A stretch of DNA of 47,667 nt. Source: Thalassotalea sp. 1_MG-2023 (GTDB taxonomy: Bacteria; Pseudomonadota; Gammaproteobacteria; Enterobacterales; Alteromonadaceae). The translations under genes were made by a program, and so were the position numbers. The notes beneath the pieces are model-generated. The model saw only the letters and a list, made by a program, of their open reading frames with translations, was not told the origin of the DNA and did no database searches. This document shows positions 13,924 through 25,280 of this stretch, in pieces (position 1 is the stretch's first letter; the number at the start of each line of letters is the position of its first letter). The stretch lies in contig NZ_JAUOPD010000025.1 of assembly GCF_030546745.1 (NCBI RefSeq), positions 1 to 47,667 on the forward strand. The letters are read 5' to 3'.

Positions 13924-15306
13924 ATGAAAAAACTTTTACTCTCTCTTGCCGTTGCCTCATTCACGTTAGGTTGTAATGCGACAAGTGAAACCACTAAACA
14001 GCCTGTTACAAAAACACCTGTAACTAATGTGATCATGATTGTTGCAGATGGCATGGGCCCAGCTTTCCCTACAGCTTACCGTTATTATGCTGACAACCCA
14101 TTAACACCCAATATAGAGCAAACTATTTTTGACAAACACCTTGTTGGCATGAGCAGTACCTACCCCGCTCAAGAGTCTGGCCGAGTTACTGACTCTGCCG
14201 CTGGTGCAACTGCCCTAGCAGCAGGTGTTAAAACATATAATTCAGCCATCAGTGTTGATGTTAACAAACAACCCGTTGAAACTGTGTTACAGCGTGCTAA
14301 AGCATTAGGTAAAAAAACGGGTGTAGTGGTAACTTCACAAGTTAATCATGCAACACCAGCGGCATACATCACTCACAATGAAAGTCGAAAAAACTATAAT
14401 GCTATTGCTGATAGCTATATTGATAATGGCATAAATGTCGATGTGTTACTTGGTGGTGGCTGGCAGTATTTCATTCGAGAAGATAGAAATTTAGTTAATG
14501 AGTTCAAACAAGCAGGTTTTGATTATATCGACAACTTCGAATTACTTTCGCAAACCAACTCACACAATAAACTACTTGGTTTATTTGCTGATGTTGGTTT
14601 ACCTCCTGCTTTAGATAATGGCGGTGGTAAGTTATTAGAAATGACGAAAACCGCGTTGTCACATTTAGAAAACCCTAATGGCTTTTTTATGCTAGTTGAA
14701 GCAAGCCAAGTGGATTGGGCCGCACACAGTAATGACATTAATAGTGCAATGGCTGAAATGCATGATTTAGCACAAACATTAGCCTACTTAGAAAGTTATG
14801 TCGCTTCTAATCCAAACACGCAAGTTGTGTTAACCGCAGATCATAGCACCGGAGGCTTAACATTAGCGGCTAAAGGTGAATACCGATGGTCACCTGAAAT
14901 GCTACGAGAAATGAAAACATCAACTTCTGCTGCCGCTCAAGCTTTAGCTGACAGTGAAATTACAGAAACAAGCTTAAGCGCTGCACTGGCAAATATAACG
15001 CTAGAAAATAAAGATATTACTAACGTTATTGAAGCGAAAGAAAAAGCGTTATCTAAGTTACAAGCATATTTACAGTTAACCCCTGAGCAACAAAAGAAGC
15101 AACGTAAACCAAGTGTTAAGTACGCGCTGTACCGTGCATTAAATAGTATTATTGATCACAACACCAATACAGGCTGGACAACCTCCGGCCATACGGCAGT
15201 AGATGTACCTGTTTACGCCATTGGTGCCCAAAGTGCTATTTTTGAAGGATTAATAGATAACACTGATGTTGCAAAAGGTGTATTTACCTTGATTGAAAAA
15301 AACTAA
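13924..15306 (+). CDS. Alkaline phosphatase, lipoprotein
   Basis: 460 residues. The N-terminus MKKLLLSLAVASFTLGC is a lipoprotein signal with lipid-modified Cys17. Alkaline phosphatase residues are present: metal-binding D42 in IVADGMGP, nucleophile S91 in TDSAAGATALAAG, ADHSTGG near 303-309 and GHTAVDVPVYA near 424-434. It removes phosphate from monoesters at the cell envelope. The ATG at 13924 is favoured over the one at 13912 because GGAAAAG sits in front of it and the signal peptide begins there. It is the last gene of the tetR-nuclease-phosphatase operon and is followed by a strong terminator. Confidence 0.92.
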   Translation: MKKLLLSLAVASFTLGCNATSETTKQPVTKTPVTNVIMIVADGMGPAFPTAYRYYADNPLTPNIEQTIFDKHLVGMSSTYPAQESGRVTDSAAGATALAAGVKTYNSAISVDVNKQPVETVLQRAKALGKKTGVVVTSQVNHATPAAYITHNESRKNYNAIADSYIDNGINVDVLLGGGWQYFIREDRNLVNEFKQAGFDYIDNFELLSQTNSHNKLLGLFADVGLPPALDNGGGKLLEMTKTALSHLENPNGFFMLVEASQVDWAAHSNDINSAMAEMHDLAQTLAYLESYVASNPNTQVVLTADHSTGGLTLAAKGEYRWSPEMLREMKTSTSAAAQALADSEITETSLSAALANITLENKDITNVIEAKEKALSKLQAYLQLTPEQQKKQRKPSVKYALYRALNSIIDHNTNTGWTTSGHTAVDVPVYAIGAQSAIFEGLIDNTDVAKGVFTLIEKN

Positions 15307-15379
15307 ATAGTTGTGGTTTGAATGTTATCTAAATGATGATGTTCAATACTACGCTACGAAAATAATGCACTGATATTCA

Positions 15380-15407
15380 GCCAGCAAATACAACTGCTGG
15401 CTTTTTT
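15380..15407 (+). terminator. Terminator of the tetR-nuclease-phosphatase operon
   Basis: Stem GCCAGCA / TGCTGGC with an 8-nt loop followed by TTTTTT, 74 bp after the phosphatase stop codon. Confidence 0.9.
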
Positions 15408-15476
15408 ACGCAAGTTTTATCAAGCACGCTTGGGTTCAACGCTTTAAAGTTGCTAAAAAATCATTCAGGATTACCA

Positions 15477-16334
15477 ATGTCGCAATATTTTATCAAGATA
15501 AAAGCATTAATTAACTATATTGAAGAAAACCTCGCAGAGCCTCTTACACTTTCTGCGTTAAGTAAGAAATCGGCTATTTCACCTTTTCATTTACACCGAT
15601 TATTTAGCGCGCAAGTAAAGCAACCACTTCGTCAGTACGTGCAAACAAGACGATTAATTCGCGCGGCTCATCAAGTGTATTTACGCGATCAAGATATTAC
15701 CGATATTGCTTTTGATGCTGGCTATCAATCTTTAGAGGCATTTAGTAGAGCCTTTAAAAATAAATTTAAACAATCTCCTCGTGATTTTCGATTAAAACCG
15801 AACAGTCAGCCATGGCTAACTAACCCAACATTCGCTTCAGAGGAAACTCACATGACCCAATATAATCACAATGACGTATCCATTATCGATTTTCCACGTA
15901 CCCTTGTTGCCACTTACAGACATCAAGGTGATCCCGCAAACATAATGGCAAGTGTGCAACACTTTATTCAATGGCGAAAAACACATCACACACCTCCTGA
16001 TCAGTCTAAAACTTTTAATTTACTTTACAGCGATCCAGAACAAGCTGAACCAAATACGTTTATTTTTGACATTTGCGCAGAAACTAAACATGAGCTTTCT
16101 AATGAACAATATCAAATTTTCAGTCAAATAATTCCTAAAATGAAATGTGCAAAATTACATTATCAAGGGCCCGATCAAGGGCTAGCTGCTGCGCTTAATT
16201 TTCTTTACGGTGAGTGGTTAAATCATACTGATGAAACCCTTGCTGACTTTCCTTGTATTATTGAGCGATTAACAATGTACCCTGATGTAGCCCCGCATCA
16301 AGCAACACTCAATATATATTTACCTTTACAATAA
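15477..16334 (+). CDS. AraC-family regulator with GyrI-like C-terminal domain
   Basis: 285 residues. The N-terminal 100 residues contain the two AraC helix-turn-helix motifs (LSALSKKSAISPFHLHRLF and ITDIAFDAGYQSLEAFSRAFKNKF). The remainder, from about 115, is a GyrI/SbmC-like small-molecule-binding domain (VSIIDFPRTLVATYRHQG ... YPDVAPHQATLNIYLPL). This order of domains occurs in Rob-like regulators of drug or solvent response. The ATG at 15477 has AGGA six bases upstream; a TTG at 15450 would add nine residues with no support. It stands alone between two terminators, so its targets and ligand are unknown. Confidence 0.85.
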   Translation: MSQYFIKIKALINYIEENLAEPLTLSALSKKSAISPFHLHRLFSAQVKQPLRQYVQTRRLIRAAHQVYLRDQDITDIAFDAGYQSLEAFSRAFKNKFKQSPRDFRLKPNSQPWLTNPTFASEETHMTQYNHNDVSIIDFPRTLVATYRHQGDPANIMASVQHFIQWRKTHHTPPDQSKTFNLLYSDPEQAEPNTFIFDICAETKHELSNEQYQIFSQIIPKMKCAKLHYQGPDQGLAAALNFLYGEWLNHTDETLADFPCIIERLTMYPDVAPHQATLNIYLPLQ

Positions 16335-16373
16335 GACCAATTCTATATATTTATTTGAGTTGGTATAACGCAT

Positions 16374-16405
16374 AAAAAAACCGATAAACAACGTTTATCG
16401 GTTTT
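16374..16405. terminator. Bidirectional terminator between the araC-type gene and greA
   Basis: Stem AAAACCGATAAAC / GTTTATCGGTTTT with loop AAC between two convergent genes. The A7 tract on the left gives a T run for greA on the minus strand. Confidence 0.9.
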
Positions 16406-16429
16406 ATATACCATTAAATTTAACGAATA

Positions 16430-16906
16430 TTATTTATGCTCTACCGCGATAATTTCATATTCGACCAAACCTGATGGCGTTGTAATTTCAACCTCGGAAT
16501 CAACCGTTTTACCAATTAGCCCGCGAGCAATCGGTGAATTAACTGAAATGCGATTATTTTTAATATCGGCTTCGTCATCACCAACAATTTGGTAAGTCAT
16601 TTCTTCTTCCGTATCTATGTTTAATAGCGTTACCGTTACGCCAAAAATCACTTTACCATTATTAGGAATTTTAGTTACGTCAATAACTTGTGCGTTACCG
16701 AGTTTACCTTCGATATCTTGAATACGACCTTCACAAAAACCCTGCTGTTCACGGGCTGCATGATATTCTGCATTTTCCTTTAAATCACCGTGTTCACGAG
16801 CTTCAGCAATTGCCTCAATGATTTCGGGGCGCTTTTCTGATTTCAAATAGTTCAATTCATCACGCAAGGCTTCAGCGCCTTTAAGCGTCATAGGGTATTG
16901 ATTCAT
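16430..16906 (-). CDS. greA: Transcript cleavage factor GreA
   Basis: 158 residues, the family's usual length. GreA enters the RNA polymerase secondary channel and stimulates cleavage of backtracked RNA. Seen here are the N-terminal coiled coil ([19 protein letters not shown] through [20 protein letters not shown]), the acidic tip residues DLKENAEY, and the C-terminal FKBP-like domain ending [10 protein letters not shown] and [10 protein letters not shown]. The ATG at 16906 is preceded by AGGAAA. It follows carB on the same strand behind a hairpin, in the usual carAB-greA order. Confidence 0.97.
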   Translation of the reverse strand: MNQYPMTLKGAEALRDELNYLKSEKRPEIIEAIAEAREHGDLKENAEYHAAREQQGFCEGRIQDIEGKLGNAQVIDVTKIPNNGKVIFGVTVTLLNIDTEEEMTYQIVGDDEADIKNNRISVNSPIARGLIGKTVDSEVEITTPSGLVEYEIIAVEHK

Positions 16907-16920
16907 TATTTCCTTTTCCT

Positions 16921-16950
16921 AAAAGATAAAGGTGGTCAAAACCACCTTTA
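16921..16950 (-). terminator. Terminator after carB
   Basis: Stem TAAAGGTGGT / ACCACCTTTA with loop CAAA, followed on the minus strand by a T-rich stretch (CTTTT). It lies between the carB stop and greA start and may reduce read-through into greA. Confidence 0.7.
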
Positions 16951-17019
16951 TATCAAACTTTAATATCAATGATGACTAGCTTAACAGAACTGTCATCATT
17001 CGACAAAGAATACTCTACA

Positions 17020-20000
17020 CTAGCGTTTAGCACATAATGCATGTAATTCTTGAATAGAGTTAACCGTTTTAAGTGCATCTGCTGCATGTGCTTGACATGA
17101 TGCATAAGCGGCATTCAATGTAGTAGTATAAGGTACTTTATAACGTAATGCTCCACCTCGCAATACCTTCGAGTCTTCAATGGCTTTACGCCCTTCAGTG
17201 GTATTAATGATGTAGTTATATTCGCTATTTTTAATTCTATCAAGAATATGTGGGCGACCTTCATGTACCTTATTTACAAGACGACAAGGTACATTGGCTT
17301 CACCTAATACAACAGCAGTACCGTGCGTAGCATCGATTTCATAGCCAAGCTCCACCATTTTTCTACCCAATTCAACAACACGTTCTTTGTCACTGTTTCT
17401 AACAGAAATAAGGGCTCTTCCTGATTTAGGCACCGAAACACCTGCACCAAGATTAGCTTTAGCGTATGCATCCTCAAAGGTTTTCCCTACGCCCATCACT
17501 TCACCTGTAGAGCGCATTTCAGGGCCAACAAGAGGATCACTACCATGGAACTTATTAAACGGAATAACCACTTCTTTTACAGAGAAATAAGGTGGAATGA
17601 CTTCCTCAGTAATACCTAGCTCAGCGAGTTTTTTACCTGCCATTACTCGTGCACCAATTTTTGCTAAAGGCACTGATGTTGCTTTCGAAACAAACGGCAC
17701 TGTACGTGCTGCACGCGGGTTAACTTCAATCAGGTAAACCTGACCATCTTTTACCGCCATTTGCGTATTCATTAAGCCAACAACGCCTAATTCAAAAGCA
17801 AGATCTGATACTTGCTTACGCATGACATCTTGCACTTCTTGATTCAAGCTATACGCAGGTAATGAACATGCAGAGTCACCAGAGTGAACCCCAGCTTGTT
17901 CGATGTGTTGCATAATTCCGCCAACAACAACGCTTTCACCATCGCATAACACATCAATATCTACTTCAATCGCGTCATCTAAGAAATGATCAAGCAATAC
18001 CGGCGCTTCATTAGATACACTCACCGCCTCATTCATATATCGACGTAAGTCTTCTAGGTCATATACAATTTCCATTGCACGACCACCTAGAACATATGAC
18101 GGACGAACCACTAAAGGAAATCCGATTGCTTCTGCTTTTACCAGTGCCTCTTCTACAGAGGTTACCGTTGCATTTTCTGGCTGTAACAACTCTAAACGTT
18201 CAACCGCTTGTTGAAAACGTTCCCTATCTTCTGCACGGTCAATAGCATCAGGAGAAGTACCAATAATCGGTACGCCTGCCGCTTCTAACGCTCGTGCTAA
18301 TTTCAACGGTGTTTGACCGCCATACTGCACAATAACGCCAACAGGTTTTTCTACACGTACAATTTCTAATACGTCTTCAAAAGTGATGGGTTCAAAGTAT
18401 AAACGATCTGAGGTGTCATAATCGGTAGACACGGTTTCAGGGTTACAGTTAACCATTATTGTTTCAAAACCATCTTCACGTAATGCTAAAGCAGCATGTA
18501 CACAACAGTAATCAAACTCTATACCTTGGCCAATTCGGTTAGGACCACCACCTAAAATAATAATTTTCTTATTATCAGTAGGCGCAGATTCACACTCTTC
18601 ATCGTAACTTGAATACATGTAAGCAGTGTCTGATTTAAATTCTGCGGCACAAGTATCAACACGCTTGTATACAGGGAATATTTCAGCACTATGACGTTTT
18701 TTACGTATCTCTGTTTCACTAACACCAATGAGGGAAGCTAAGCGTAAATCCGCAAACCCTTTACGTTTTAATTTACGCAAGTACTCAGGAGTTAATCCTG
18801 CCATACCGTTTTCAGCAACATTTTGTTCTTCAAGTACAATATCTTCAATTTGAACAAGGAACCAGCGATCAATTTTGGTTAATCTAAATACATCATCAAC
18901 GGTAAGACCTAAACGGAAAGCGTCAGCAACGTACCAAATTCGATCTGCACCGGCTTCTTGAAGCTCATGCATGATCTTTGTTTTAGCACCTGGTTGGGTT
19001 ACATCAACTTGAGGGTCAAAACCAGAAGCACCCACTTCTAAACCGCGCAATGCTTTTTGCATCGATTCTTGTTGGTTACGGCCAATCGCCATTACTTCAC
19101 CCACAGACTTCATTTGCGTGGTCAAACGGTCTTCAGAGCCAGCAAACTTTTCAAAGTTAAACCGTGGTATTTTTGTAACAACGTAATCAATGGTAGGTTC
19201 GAATGATGCGGGTGTTGCACCACCGGTAATATCATTTGAAAGTTCATCAAGGGTATAACCAACTGCAAGCTTGGCAGCAATTTTAGCAATTGGGAAGCCT
19301 GTCGCTTTAGACGCTAGTGCAGACGAACGAGAAACACGAGGGTTCATTTCAATAATAACCATTCGGCCAGTATCTGGGCAAACGCCAAACTGTACGTTTG
19401 AACCACCTGTTTCAACACCAATTTCACGTAATACCGCCAAAGAGGCGTTACGCATTATTTGATATTCTTTATCCGTTAACGTTTGAGCAGGCGCTACTGT
19501 GATTGAGTCACCTGTGTGTATACCCATCGGGTCAAAATTTTCAATGGAACAGATAATAATACAGTTATCATTTTTGTCGCGAACCACTTCCATTTCATAT
19601 TCTTTCCAACCAATTAATGATTCATCTATTAATAATTCGTTGGTAGGAGAAAGGTCTAAGCCTCGTGTACAAATGGTTTCAAATTCTTCTTGGTTGTAAG
19701 CAATACCACCGCCTGTGCCACCCATTGTGAACGAAGGACGAATGATACAAGGAAAACCAATACGCTTAGCCGTTGCTTTAGCTTCTTCCATTGAGTGAAC
19801 AATTTCAGCACGTGGCGTTTCAAGGCCAATGCTTTTCATTGCTTTATCGAAACGACTGCGATCTTCGGCTTTGTCAATAGCGTCAGCTGTTGCGCCAATC
19901 ATTTCAACATCAAATTCTTTTAAAACACCGTTTGCTTCTAATTCTAGCGCGCAGTTCAATGCCGTCTGGCCACCCATTGTTGGTAGCACAGCATCAGGGC

Positions 20001-20244
20001 GTTCTTTTTCAATGATATTACGTACAACTTCCCAATGAATAGGTTCAATATACGTTGCATCGGCCATATCAGGATCTGTCATGATCGTTGCAGGGTTAGA
20101 GTTCACTAAAATAACTCGAAAACCTTCTTCACGCAAAGCTTTACACGCTTGAGCGCCTGAATAGTCAAACTCACAGGCTTGACCGATTACAATAGGACCA
20201 GCACCTAAGATTAGGATACTTTTTATGTCATTACGTTTTGGCAT
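17020..20244 (-). CDS. carB: Carbamoyl-phosphate synthase large subunit
   Basis: 1074 residues (E. coli CarB has 1073). With CarA it makes carbamoyl phosphate from glutamine-derived ammonia, bicarbonate and two ATP, feeding arginine and pyrimidine synthesis. Two homologous ATP-grasp halves are visible: the first starts [24 protein letters not shown], the second [25 protein letters not shown] near residue 560. Each has its PSF/PSYVLGG ATP loop, and the C-terminal methylglyoxal-synthase-like regulatory domain starts near 940. The ATG at 20244 lies 21 bp after carA on the same strand. Confidence 0.98.
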   Translation of the reverse strand: MPKRNDIKSILILGAGPIVIGQACEFDYSGAQACKALREEGFRVILVNSNPATIMTDPDMADATYIEPIHWEVVRNIIEKERPDAVLPTMGGQTALNCALELEANGVLKEFDVEMIGATADAIDKAEDRSRFDKAMKSIGLETPRAEIVHSMEEAKATAKRIGFPCIIRPSFTMGGTGGGIAYNQEEFETICTRGLDLSPTNELLIDESLIGWKEYEMEVVRDKNDNCIIICSIENFDPMGIHTGDSITVAPAQTLTDKEYQIMRNASLAVLREIGVETGGSNVQFGVCPDTGRMVIIEMNPRVSRSSALASKATGFPIAKIAAKLAVGYTLDELSNDITGGATPASFEPTIDYVVTKIPRFNFEKFAGSEDRLTTQMKSVGEVMAIGRNQQESMQKALRGLEVGASGFDPQVDVTQPGAKTKIMHELQEAGADRIWYVADAFRLGLTVDDVFRLTKIDRWFLVQIEDIVLEEQNVAENGMAGLTPEYLRKLKRKGFADLRLASLIGVSETEIRKKRHSAEIFPVYKRVDTCAAEFKSDTAYMYSSYDEECESAPTDNKKIIILGGGPNRIGQGIEFDYCCVHAALALREDGFETIMVNCNPETVSTDYDTSDRLYFEPITFEDVLEIVRVEKPVGVIVQYGGQTPLKLARALEAAGVPIIGTSPDAIDRAEDRERFQQAVERLELLQPENATVTSVEEALVKAEAIGFPLVVRPSYVLGGRAMEIVYDLEDLRRYMNEAVSVSNEAPVLLDHFLDDAIEVDIDVLCDGESVVVGGIMQHIEQAGVHSGDSACSLPAYSLNQEVQDVMRKQVSDLAFELGVVGLMNTQMAVKDGQVYLIEVNPRAARTVPFVSKATSVPLAKIGARVMAGKKLAELGITEEVIPPYFSVKEVVIPFNKFHGSDPLVGPEMRSTGEVMGVGKTFEDAYAKANLGAGVSVPKSGRALISVRNSDKERVVELGRKMVELGYEIDATHGTAVVLGEANVPCRLVNKVHEGRPHILDRIKNSEYNYIINTTEGRKAIEDSKVLRGGALRYKVPYTTTLNAAYASCQAHAADALKTVNSIQELHALCAKR

Positions 20245-20265
20245 AGTGTTTAAATCTCCACAATC

Positions 20266-21396
20266 TTATGAGTTACGAGCGTTGATAAGGTCAATAAAGT
20301 GATCAAATAACGGTGCTGCGTCGTGTGGGCCTGGGCTTGCTTCAGGGTGACCCTGAAAACTAAATGCAGGCTTGTCAGTACGGTGTATCCCTTGTAGTGA
20401 ACCATCAAATAGTGATTTGTGCGTTATTTTTAAATTTTCAGGTAGGTTTTCTTCGTCGACAGCAAAACCATGATTTTGCGAAGTGATCATCACAACATCG
20501 CGATCAAAATCTTTTACCGGATGGTTTGCACCATGATGACCAAACTTCATTTTGGTTGTTTTTGCACCACTCGCTAAACCAAGTAATTGATGCCCTAAGC
20601 AAATACCAAAAATTGGAATGTCGGTTGCTAAAAAAGCATTAATTGCATCAATCGCATAGTCACACGGTTCAGGGTCGCCAGGGCCATTTGATAGGAATAT
20701 GCCATCTGGGTTTAGTGCTAGTACTTCTTCGGCTGTTGTTTGCGCAGGCACGACCGTAAGCTTGCAGCCTCGGTCCACTAACATACGTAAAATGTTACGT
20801 TTCGCACCAAAATCATAGGCAACCACGTGAAAATCAAACTTTTCAGGTGTTACATGACCAGTACCTAATTGCCAACTTCCTTCCGTCCATTGGTAAGATT
20901 CTTTTACCGAAACCACTTTCGCTAAATCCATTCCTTTTAGACCAGGAAATGCTTTTGCTTTTTCTAAAGCGGTTGCTTCATCAATGTTTTCACCAGCAAC
21001 GATGCAACCATTTTGAGCACCTTTTTCTCGTAAAATACGGGTTAATTTACGAGTATCGATGTCAGCAATTCCAACGATGTTATTACGAATAAGATATTCA
21101 GTAAGCGTTTCTTCGTTTCTGAAGTTACTAGCAAGTAATGGTAAATCCCGAATAACAAGGCCTTTAGCCCAAATAGTCTCTGACTCTTCGTCTTCTTTAT
21201 TTGTGCCAGTATTGCCAATATGGGGATAAGTGAGGGTAATAATTTGTTCTGCGTATGAGGGATCAGTTAATATTTCTTGGTAACCAGTCATTGAAGTATT
21301 AAATACTACTTCACCAACGGCGGCCCCTTCTGCACCAATAGCGGTGCCCTTAAATGTTGTGCCGTCTTCTAGCACTAAAATTGCAGATTTAGTCAA
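20266..21396 (-). CDS. carA: Carbamoyl-phosphate synthase small (glutaminase) subunit
   Basis: 376 residues. It hydrolyses glutamine and channels ammonia to CarB. The N-terminal domain begins [19 protein letters not shown]. The class I amidotransferase domain has the nucleophile in [13 protein letters not shown] and the catalytic His/Glu in [13 protein letters not shown]. The start is a TTG at 21396, five bases after a strong GGAGG, and this matches the E. coli carA UUG start. carB follows by 21 bp. The leader is about 125 nt long and contains a small hairpin CACCAT/ATGGTG at about 21429-21446, without a T run. Confidence 0.97.
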   Translation of the reverse strand: MTKSAILVLEDGTTFKGTAIGAEGAAVGEVVFNTSMTGYQEILTDPSYAEQIITLTYPHIGNTGTNKEDEESETIWAKGLVIRDLPLLASNFRNEETLTEYLIRNNIVGIADIDTRKLTRILREKGAQNGCIVAGENIDEATALEKAKAFPGLKGMDLAKVVSVKESYQWTEGSWQLGTGHVTPEKFDFHVVAYDFGAKRNILRMLVDRGCKLTVVPAQTTAEEVLALNPDGIFLSNGPGDPEPCDYAIDAINAFLATDIPIFGICLGHQLLGLASGAKTTKMKFGHHGANHPVKDFDRDVVMITSQNHGFAVDEENLPENLKITHKSLFDGSLQGIHRTDKPAFSFQGHPEASPGPHDAAPLFDHFIDLINARNS

Positions 21397-21527
21397 TTTA
21401 ACCTCCGAAAAGAAGAAATAAATCTTAATATTTTACACCATCAAAACATGGTGATATTAAGCGCGAAAGTTGCGTTATTAATCTGCCAATCAGTTCACAA
21501 AAAACAAATTTTTGACAAATTCCGCGC

Positions 21528-21556
21528 ATTCTACGCTGATTTAATAATTACGTCCA
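21528..21556 (-). promoter_or_regulatory. Putative carAB promoter
   Basis: On the minus strand TGGACG (complement of 21551-21556) and TAGAAT (complement of 21528-21533) are 17 bp apart. This places the transcript start near 21521, about 125 nt before the carA TTG. No convincing ArgR or PurR box was recognised nearby. Confidence 0.5.
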
Positions 21557-21651
21557 GCTTAAAATGTAAAAATTAGCCTTTAATCGCATAATTGTAACTA
21601 AAGGGTTAAAAAATACATTTTACTTAGTTAATACTCAACAATAAGTCGAAT

Positions 21652-22482
<831 letters not shown>

Positions 22483-22914
22483 TTAATTATTACCAATATT
22501 AATAGTTGTGCTCAGATGCTTTAACTCACTAAGATCATGTGAAATCACATGACGAATTTTTGCCTTCCCTTGAGAAGTCGATTCTATATGATAAAAAGCA
22601 CAAAATTCTGCAAACGTTTGTTGGCTTTGATCAATAAACTGCCAATGCAAACAAACTAATGCAAGTTCAGTATTTATGTTATCAAAACTGCCATACGGCA
22701 CTTTTATTTCTGCAACATTAGCAACAGATAACTGAGAAAATATTTCAAGCAGAGTACATTCTAATTGCGCATCATCAACAATATATTGCATTTCTTCTGG
22801 CGTGGTTAACGTGCAAGGCGTTTGATAGCAACTCGCTACCACAGCAAGATCTTGCTGAATAAAACCGGCAAGGTAACGTTTAAACAATGCGTTTATGTCT
22901 GCTGCAACTAACAT
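22483..22914 (-). CDS. Small NTF2-like protein, function unknown
   Basis: 143 residues, not identified with a named family. The opening DINALFKRYLAGFIQQDLAVVASCYQTPCTLTTPEE and the spacing of later strands resemble NTF2/SnoaL-like proteins, in which a curved sheet forms a small pocket. No catalytic residues are evident and there is no signal peptide. It ends 10 bp before dapB's start on the same strand, suggesting co-transcription with dapB. The fold call is a pattern-based guess. Confidence 0.55.
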   Translation of the reverse strand: MLVAADINALFKRYLAGFIQQDLAVVASCYQTPCTLTTPEEMQYIVDDAQLECTLLEIFSQLSVANVAEIKVPYGSFDNINTELALVCLHWQFIDQSQQTFAEFCAFYHIESTSQGKAKIRHVISHDLSELKHLSTTINIGNN

Positions 22915-22928
22915 AATATTGATCCCAT

Positions 22929-22952
22929 AAAAAAGCCGGGAACACCCGGCTT
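22929..22952 (-). terminator. Terminator of fklB
   Basis: Stem AAGCCGGG / CCCGGCTT with loop AACA, followed on the minus strand by TTTTTTAT. It lies 15 bp after the fklB stop codon. Confidence 0.85.
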
Positions 22953-22966
22953 ATCATTTTTTTTTA

Positions 22967-23590
22967 TTAGCTGATGATGTCTAATAATTCAACATCAAAC
23001 ACTAAAGCAGCGTATGGAGGTATTGCTCCTTGAGAGCCTCTTTCGCCATAAGCTAAATTATAAGGTACATGTAAACGCCATTTAGAACCTACTGGCATTA
23101 ATTGTAGTGCTTCAGTCCAACCTTGAATTACGCCACCAACTGGGAACTCTGCAGGTTGACCTCTATCATAGGAGCTGTCAAAAACATCACCGTTAATGAA
23201 TGTACCATGGTAATGCGTACGCACTGTACTTTGAGCTGTTGGTTTTTCCCCTTCACCTTCAGTGATCACTTCATATTGAAGACCAGACTCTAAAACAACA
23301 ACATCATCACGCTTAGCGTTTTCTACTAAATAAGCTTCGCCTTCAGCCGCTTTTACTTTTGCTTCTTCTTGCTCTTGCTCTTGAAGTTTTTTTGAAACAA
23401 CTGAAAAGGCTTCATTTAAATCAGCTTCAGATACTTGGCTATCTGCAGCTGCCATTGCGTCAGCTAAACCCGCTTGAACGGCAGTAACATCAAAATCTTT
23501 AAAAGGGTTATTACGAAGTTGATCACCCAGTTGACGGCCTACACCGTAGCTTACGCGTTGTTCAATAGTTTCAAATAATTTATCAGACAT
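22967..23590 (-). CDS. fklB: FKBP-type peptidyl-prolyl isomerase, FklB/FKBP22 type
   Basis: 207 residues (E. coli FklB has 206). The N-terminal dimerisation region starts ETIEQRVSYGVGRQLGDQL and runs through a long helix to about 100. The FKBP domain (about 110-207) has VRTHYHGTFINGDVFDSSYDRG, FPVGGVIQGWTEAL and PPYAALVFDVELLDI, the isomerase pocket. There is no signal peptide, so it is probably cytoplasmic. The start used is ATG at 23590 with AAGTGA upstream rather than a GTG three codons earlier. It folds proteins by speeding proline isomerisation. Confidence 0.92.
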   Translation of the reverse strand: MSDKLFETIEQRVSYGVGRQLGDQLRNNPFKDFDVTAVQAGLADAMAAADSQVSEADLNEAFSVVSKKLQEQEQEEAKVKAAEGEAYLVENAKRDDVVVLESGLQYEVITEGEGEKPTAQSTVRTHYHGTFINGDVFDSSYDRGQPAEFPVGGVIQGWTEALQLMPVGSKWRLHVPYNLAYGERGSQGAIPPYAALVFDVELLDIIS

Positions 23591-23864
23591 AATATTCACT
23601 TTTTTAGCTACCTACCTTTTACAGTAGATATGGATAGAAAATTCGCGCTAGGATAGCACAAACCATTGTATGTCTGTAGTCACAATCGGGCTCATTTTGT
23701 TATTTATTATAATTAAACTGGGCACAACGCTTTATCGCGGTATTGACGCCAAATAGGATTGGTTATTTGCTCCACCTAAAATATTTGTATAGAAAAGTCA
23801 TAGACATTTAGAAAAAAAACTTTATTGTTGGCAATAATAAAAACAATTCTTTTGAAATATTCCA

Positions 23865-25187
23865 ATGACTGAACACACCGCTACAACTGCGCCTACTAAA
23901 AACTTATTCAGCCTGTTTCCATTTGCTGTTTTTCTCGGCATCTTTTTAGGTACTGGTATCGTGCTAACGTTGCAAGGAGTTGAATTTGCCTTTTATCAAC
24001 TTCCTGCGAGCATCGCTATTATTCCTGCCATCATTATTGCCATTTTTATGGGTAGGCAGCCTATTACTGAACAAATAGGACAGTTTATTAATGGCGCGGG
24101 CCACCCGAATATTATTACCATGTGTTTTATTTATTTATTAGCTGGGGCATTCGCTGTCGTTGCAAAAGCGACAGGTAGTGTCGATGCGAGTGTGCAACTT
24201 GGTCTTTCATTATTCCCAGACTTTTTACTGTTACCTGGTTTATTTTTAGTGGCCGCTTTTATTTCAACGGCCATGGGCACATCAATGGGTACGATTGCAG
24301 CAATTGCGCCTATTGCATTAGGCTTGGTTGAAGCTTCAGATGTCGATAGTAGTGTTATAGCAGGGGTGATTATATCTGGCGCTATCTTTGGTGATAATTT
24401 GTCTATTATCTCTGATACAACAATTGCATCAACCCGCTCTCAGGGTGCGAAAATGAAAGACAAGTTTAAGGTGAACTTCACTTTTGCTGTACCGGCTGCA
24501 ATTTTATGCATTATTTTATTTGCCAGTATGGGGGTTACAATGCCTAGTATCGCCGCAAGTGAAACAAATCTCGTTGGTCTACTTCCTTATATTGCCATTC
24601 TTATACTGGCACTACTTGGCGTCAATGTATTTATCGTTTTAGTCATAGGTATTGTATTAGCTGCTGGTGTTGGTATGTGGCAAACAGATTACGCTTTATC
24701 AACCTGGATCAGTGATATCAATCAAGGATTCGCCAATATGCAAGATTTATTCATTTTAGCACTATTCATTGGTGGCTTAAGTGAATTAATCAAACGACAA
24801 GGTGGCTTAGCGGCATTAACAGACCTGGTTGAACGTATTGCAAGACGTATTTATCGCAACAATAACAAGCGCGCAGCTGGCTTTGGTATTGCTTGCTTAG
24901 CATTCATTTGTAACTTTTTTACCGCAAATAACACCGTATCTATTATTGTAACGGGTGAAACGGCTAAAGAGCTCGCAGAAGATGGCGCGTTATCACCAGC
25001 ACATTCTGCAAGTATTTTAGATATATTTGCCTGTATTAACCAGGGCTTATTGCCATATGGCGCTCAAGCGTTACTGCTTGGAACAACATTGCAATTATCC
25101 CCATTAGCAGTAGTTTCACACGCTTATTACCCAATGATTTTACTGTTTGTAGCAAGTATTGCATTTTGGCGAGTGACAAAGAAATAA
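23865..25187 (+). CDS. NhaC-family Na+/H+ antiporter
   Basis: 440 residues with about eleven or twelve hydrophobic segments, the first at about 15-37. Features of the NhaC-like family (PF03553) are ISTAMGTSMGTIAAIAPIALGL, the charged intramembrane segment GAIFGDNLSIISDTTIAST, and a matching second half with FTANNTVSIIVTG and DIFACINQGLLPYGAQ. It would exchange sodium for protons at the inner membrane, reasonable for a marine bacterium. Other NhaC-fold transporters carry organic substrates, so the ion is inferred. The upstream 274 bp after fklB show no other gene. Confidence 0.85.
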   Translation: MTEHTATTAPTKNLFSLFPFAVFLGIFLGTGIVLTLQGVEFAFYQLPASIAIIPAIIIAIFMGRQPITEQIGQFINGAGHPNIITMCFIYLLAGAFAVVAKATGSVDASVQLGLSLFPDFLLLPGLFLVAAFISTAMGTSMGTIAAIAPIALGLVEASDVDSSVIAGVIISGAIFGDNLSIISDTTIASTRSQGAKMKDKFKVNFTFAVPAAILCIILFASMGVTMPSIAASETNLVGLLPYIAILILALLGVNVFIVLVIGIVLAAGVGMWQTDYALSTWISDINQGFANMQDLFILALFIGGLSELIKRQGGLAALTDLVERIARRIYRNNNKRAAGFGIACLAFICNFFTANNTVSIIVTGETAKELAEDGALSPAHSASILDIFACINQGLLPYGAQALLLGTTLQLSPLAVVSHAYYPMILLFVASIAFWRVTKK

Positions 25188-25236
25188 CGTGATAGCTTAT
25201 AAAATCAGTTATTTCTTTAATAAATTTTTGACACAA

Positions 25237-25262
25237 AAAAGGCCAGTAAACTGGCCTTTTAA
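25237..25262. terminator. Bidirectional terminator between nhaC-type gene and bamC
   Basis: Stem AAAAGGCCAG / CTGGCCTTTT with loop TAAA between two convergent genes, with an A run on one side and a T run on the other. Confidence 0.9.
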
Positions 25263-25280
25263 CAATAAACTATCGTTCAA

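Noticed and set aside
16931-16950. TGGTCA-containing palindrome in the carB-greA gap
   Set aside because: It is the stem of the carB terminator, not a RutR or FadR site.
21429-21446. Attenuator or riboswitch in the carA leader
   Set aside because: The hairpin is short and lacks a T run; no leader peptide or known riboswitch fold was seen.
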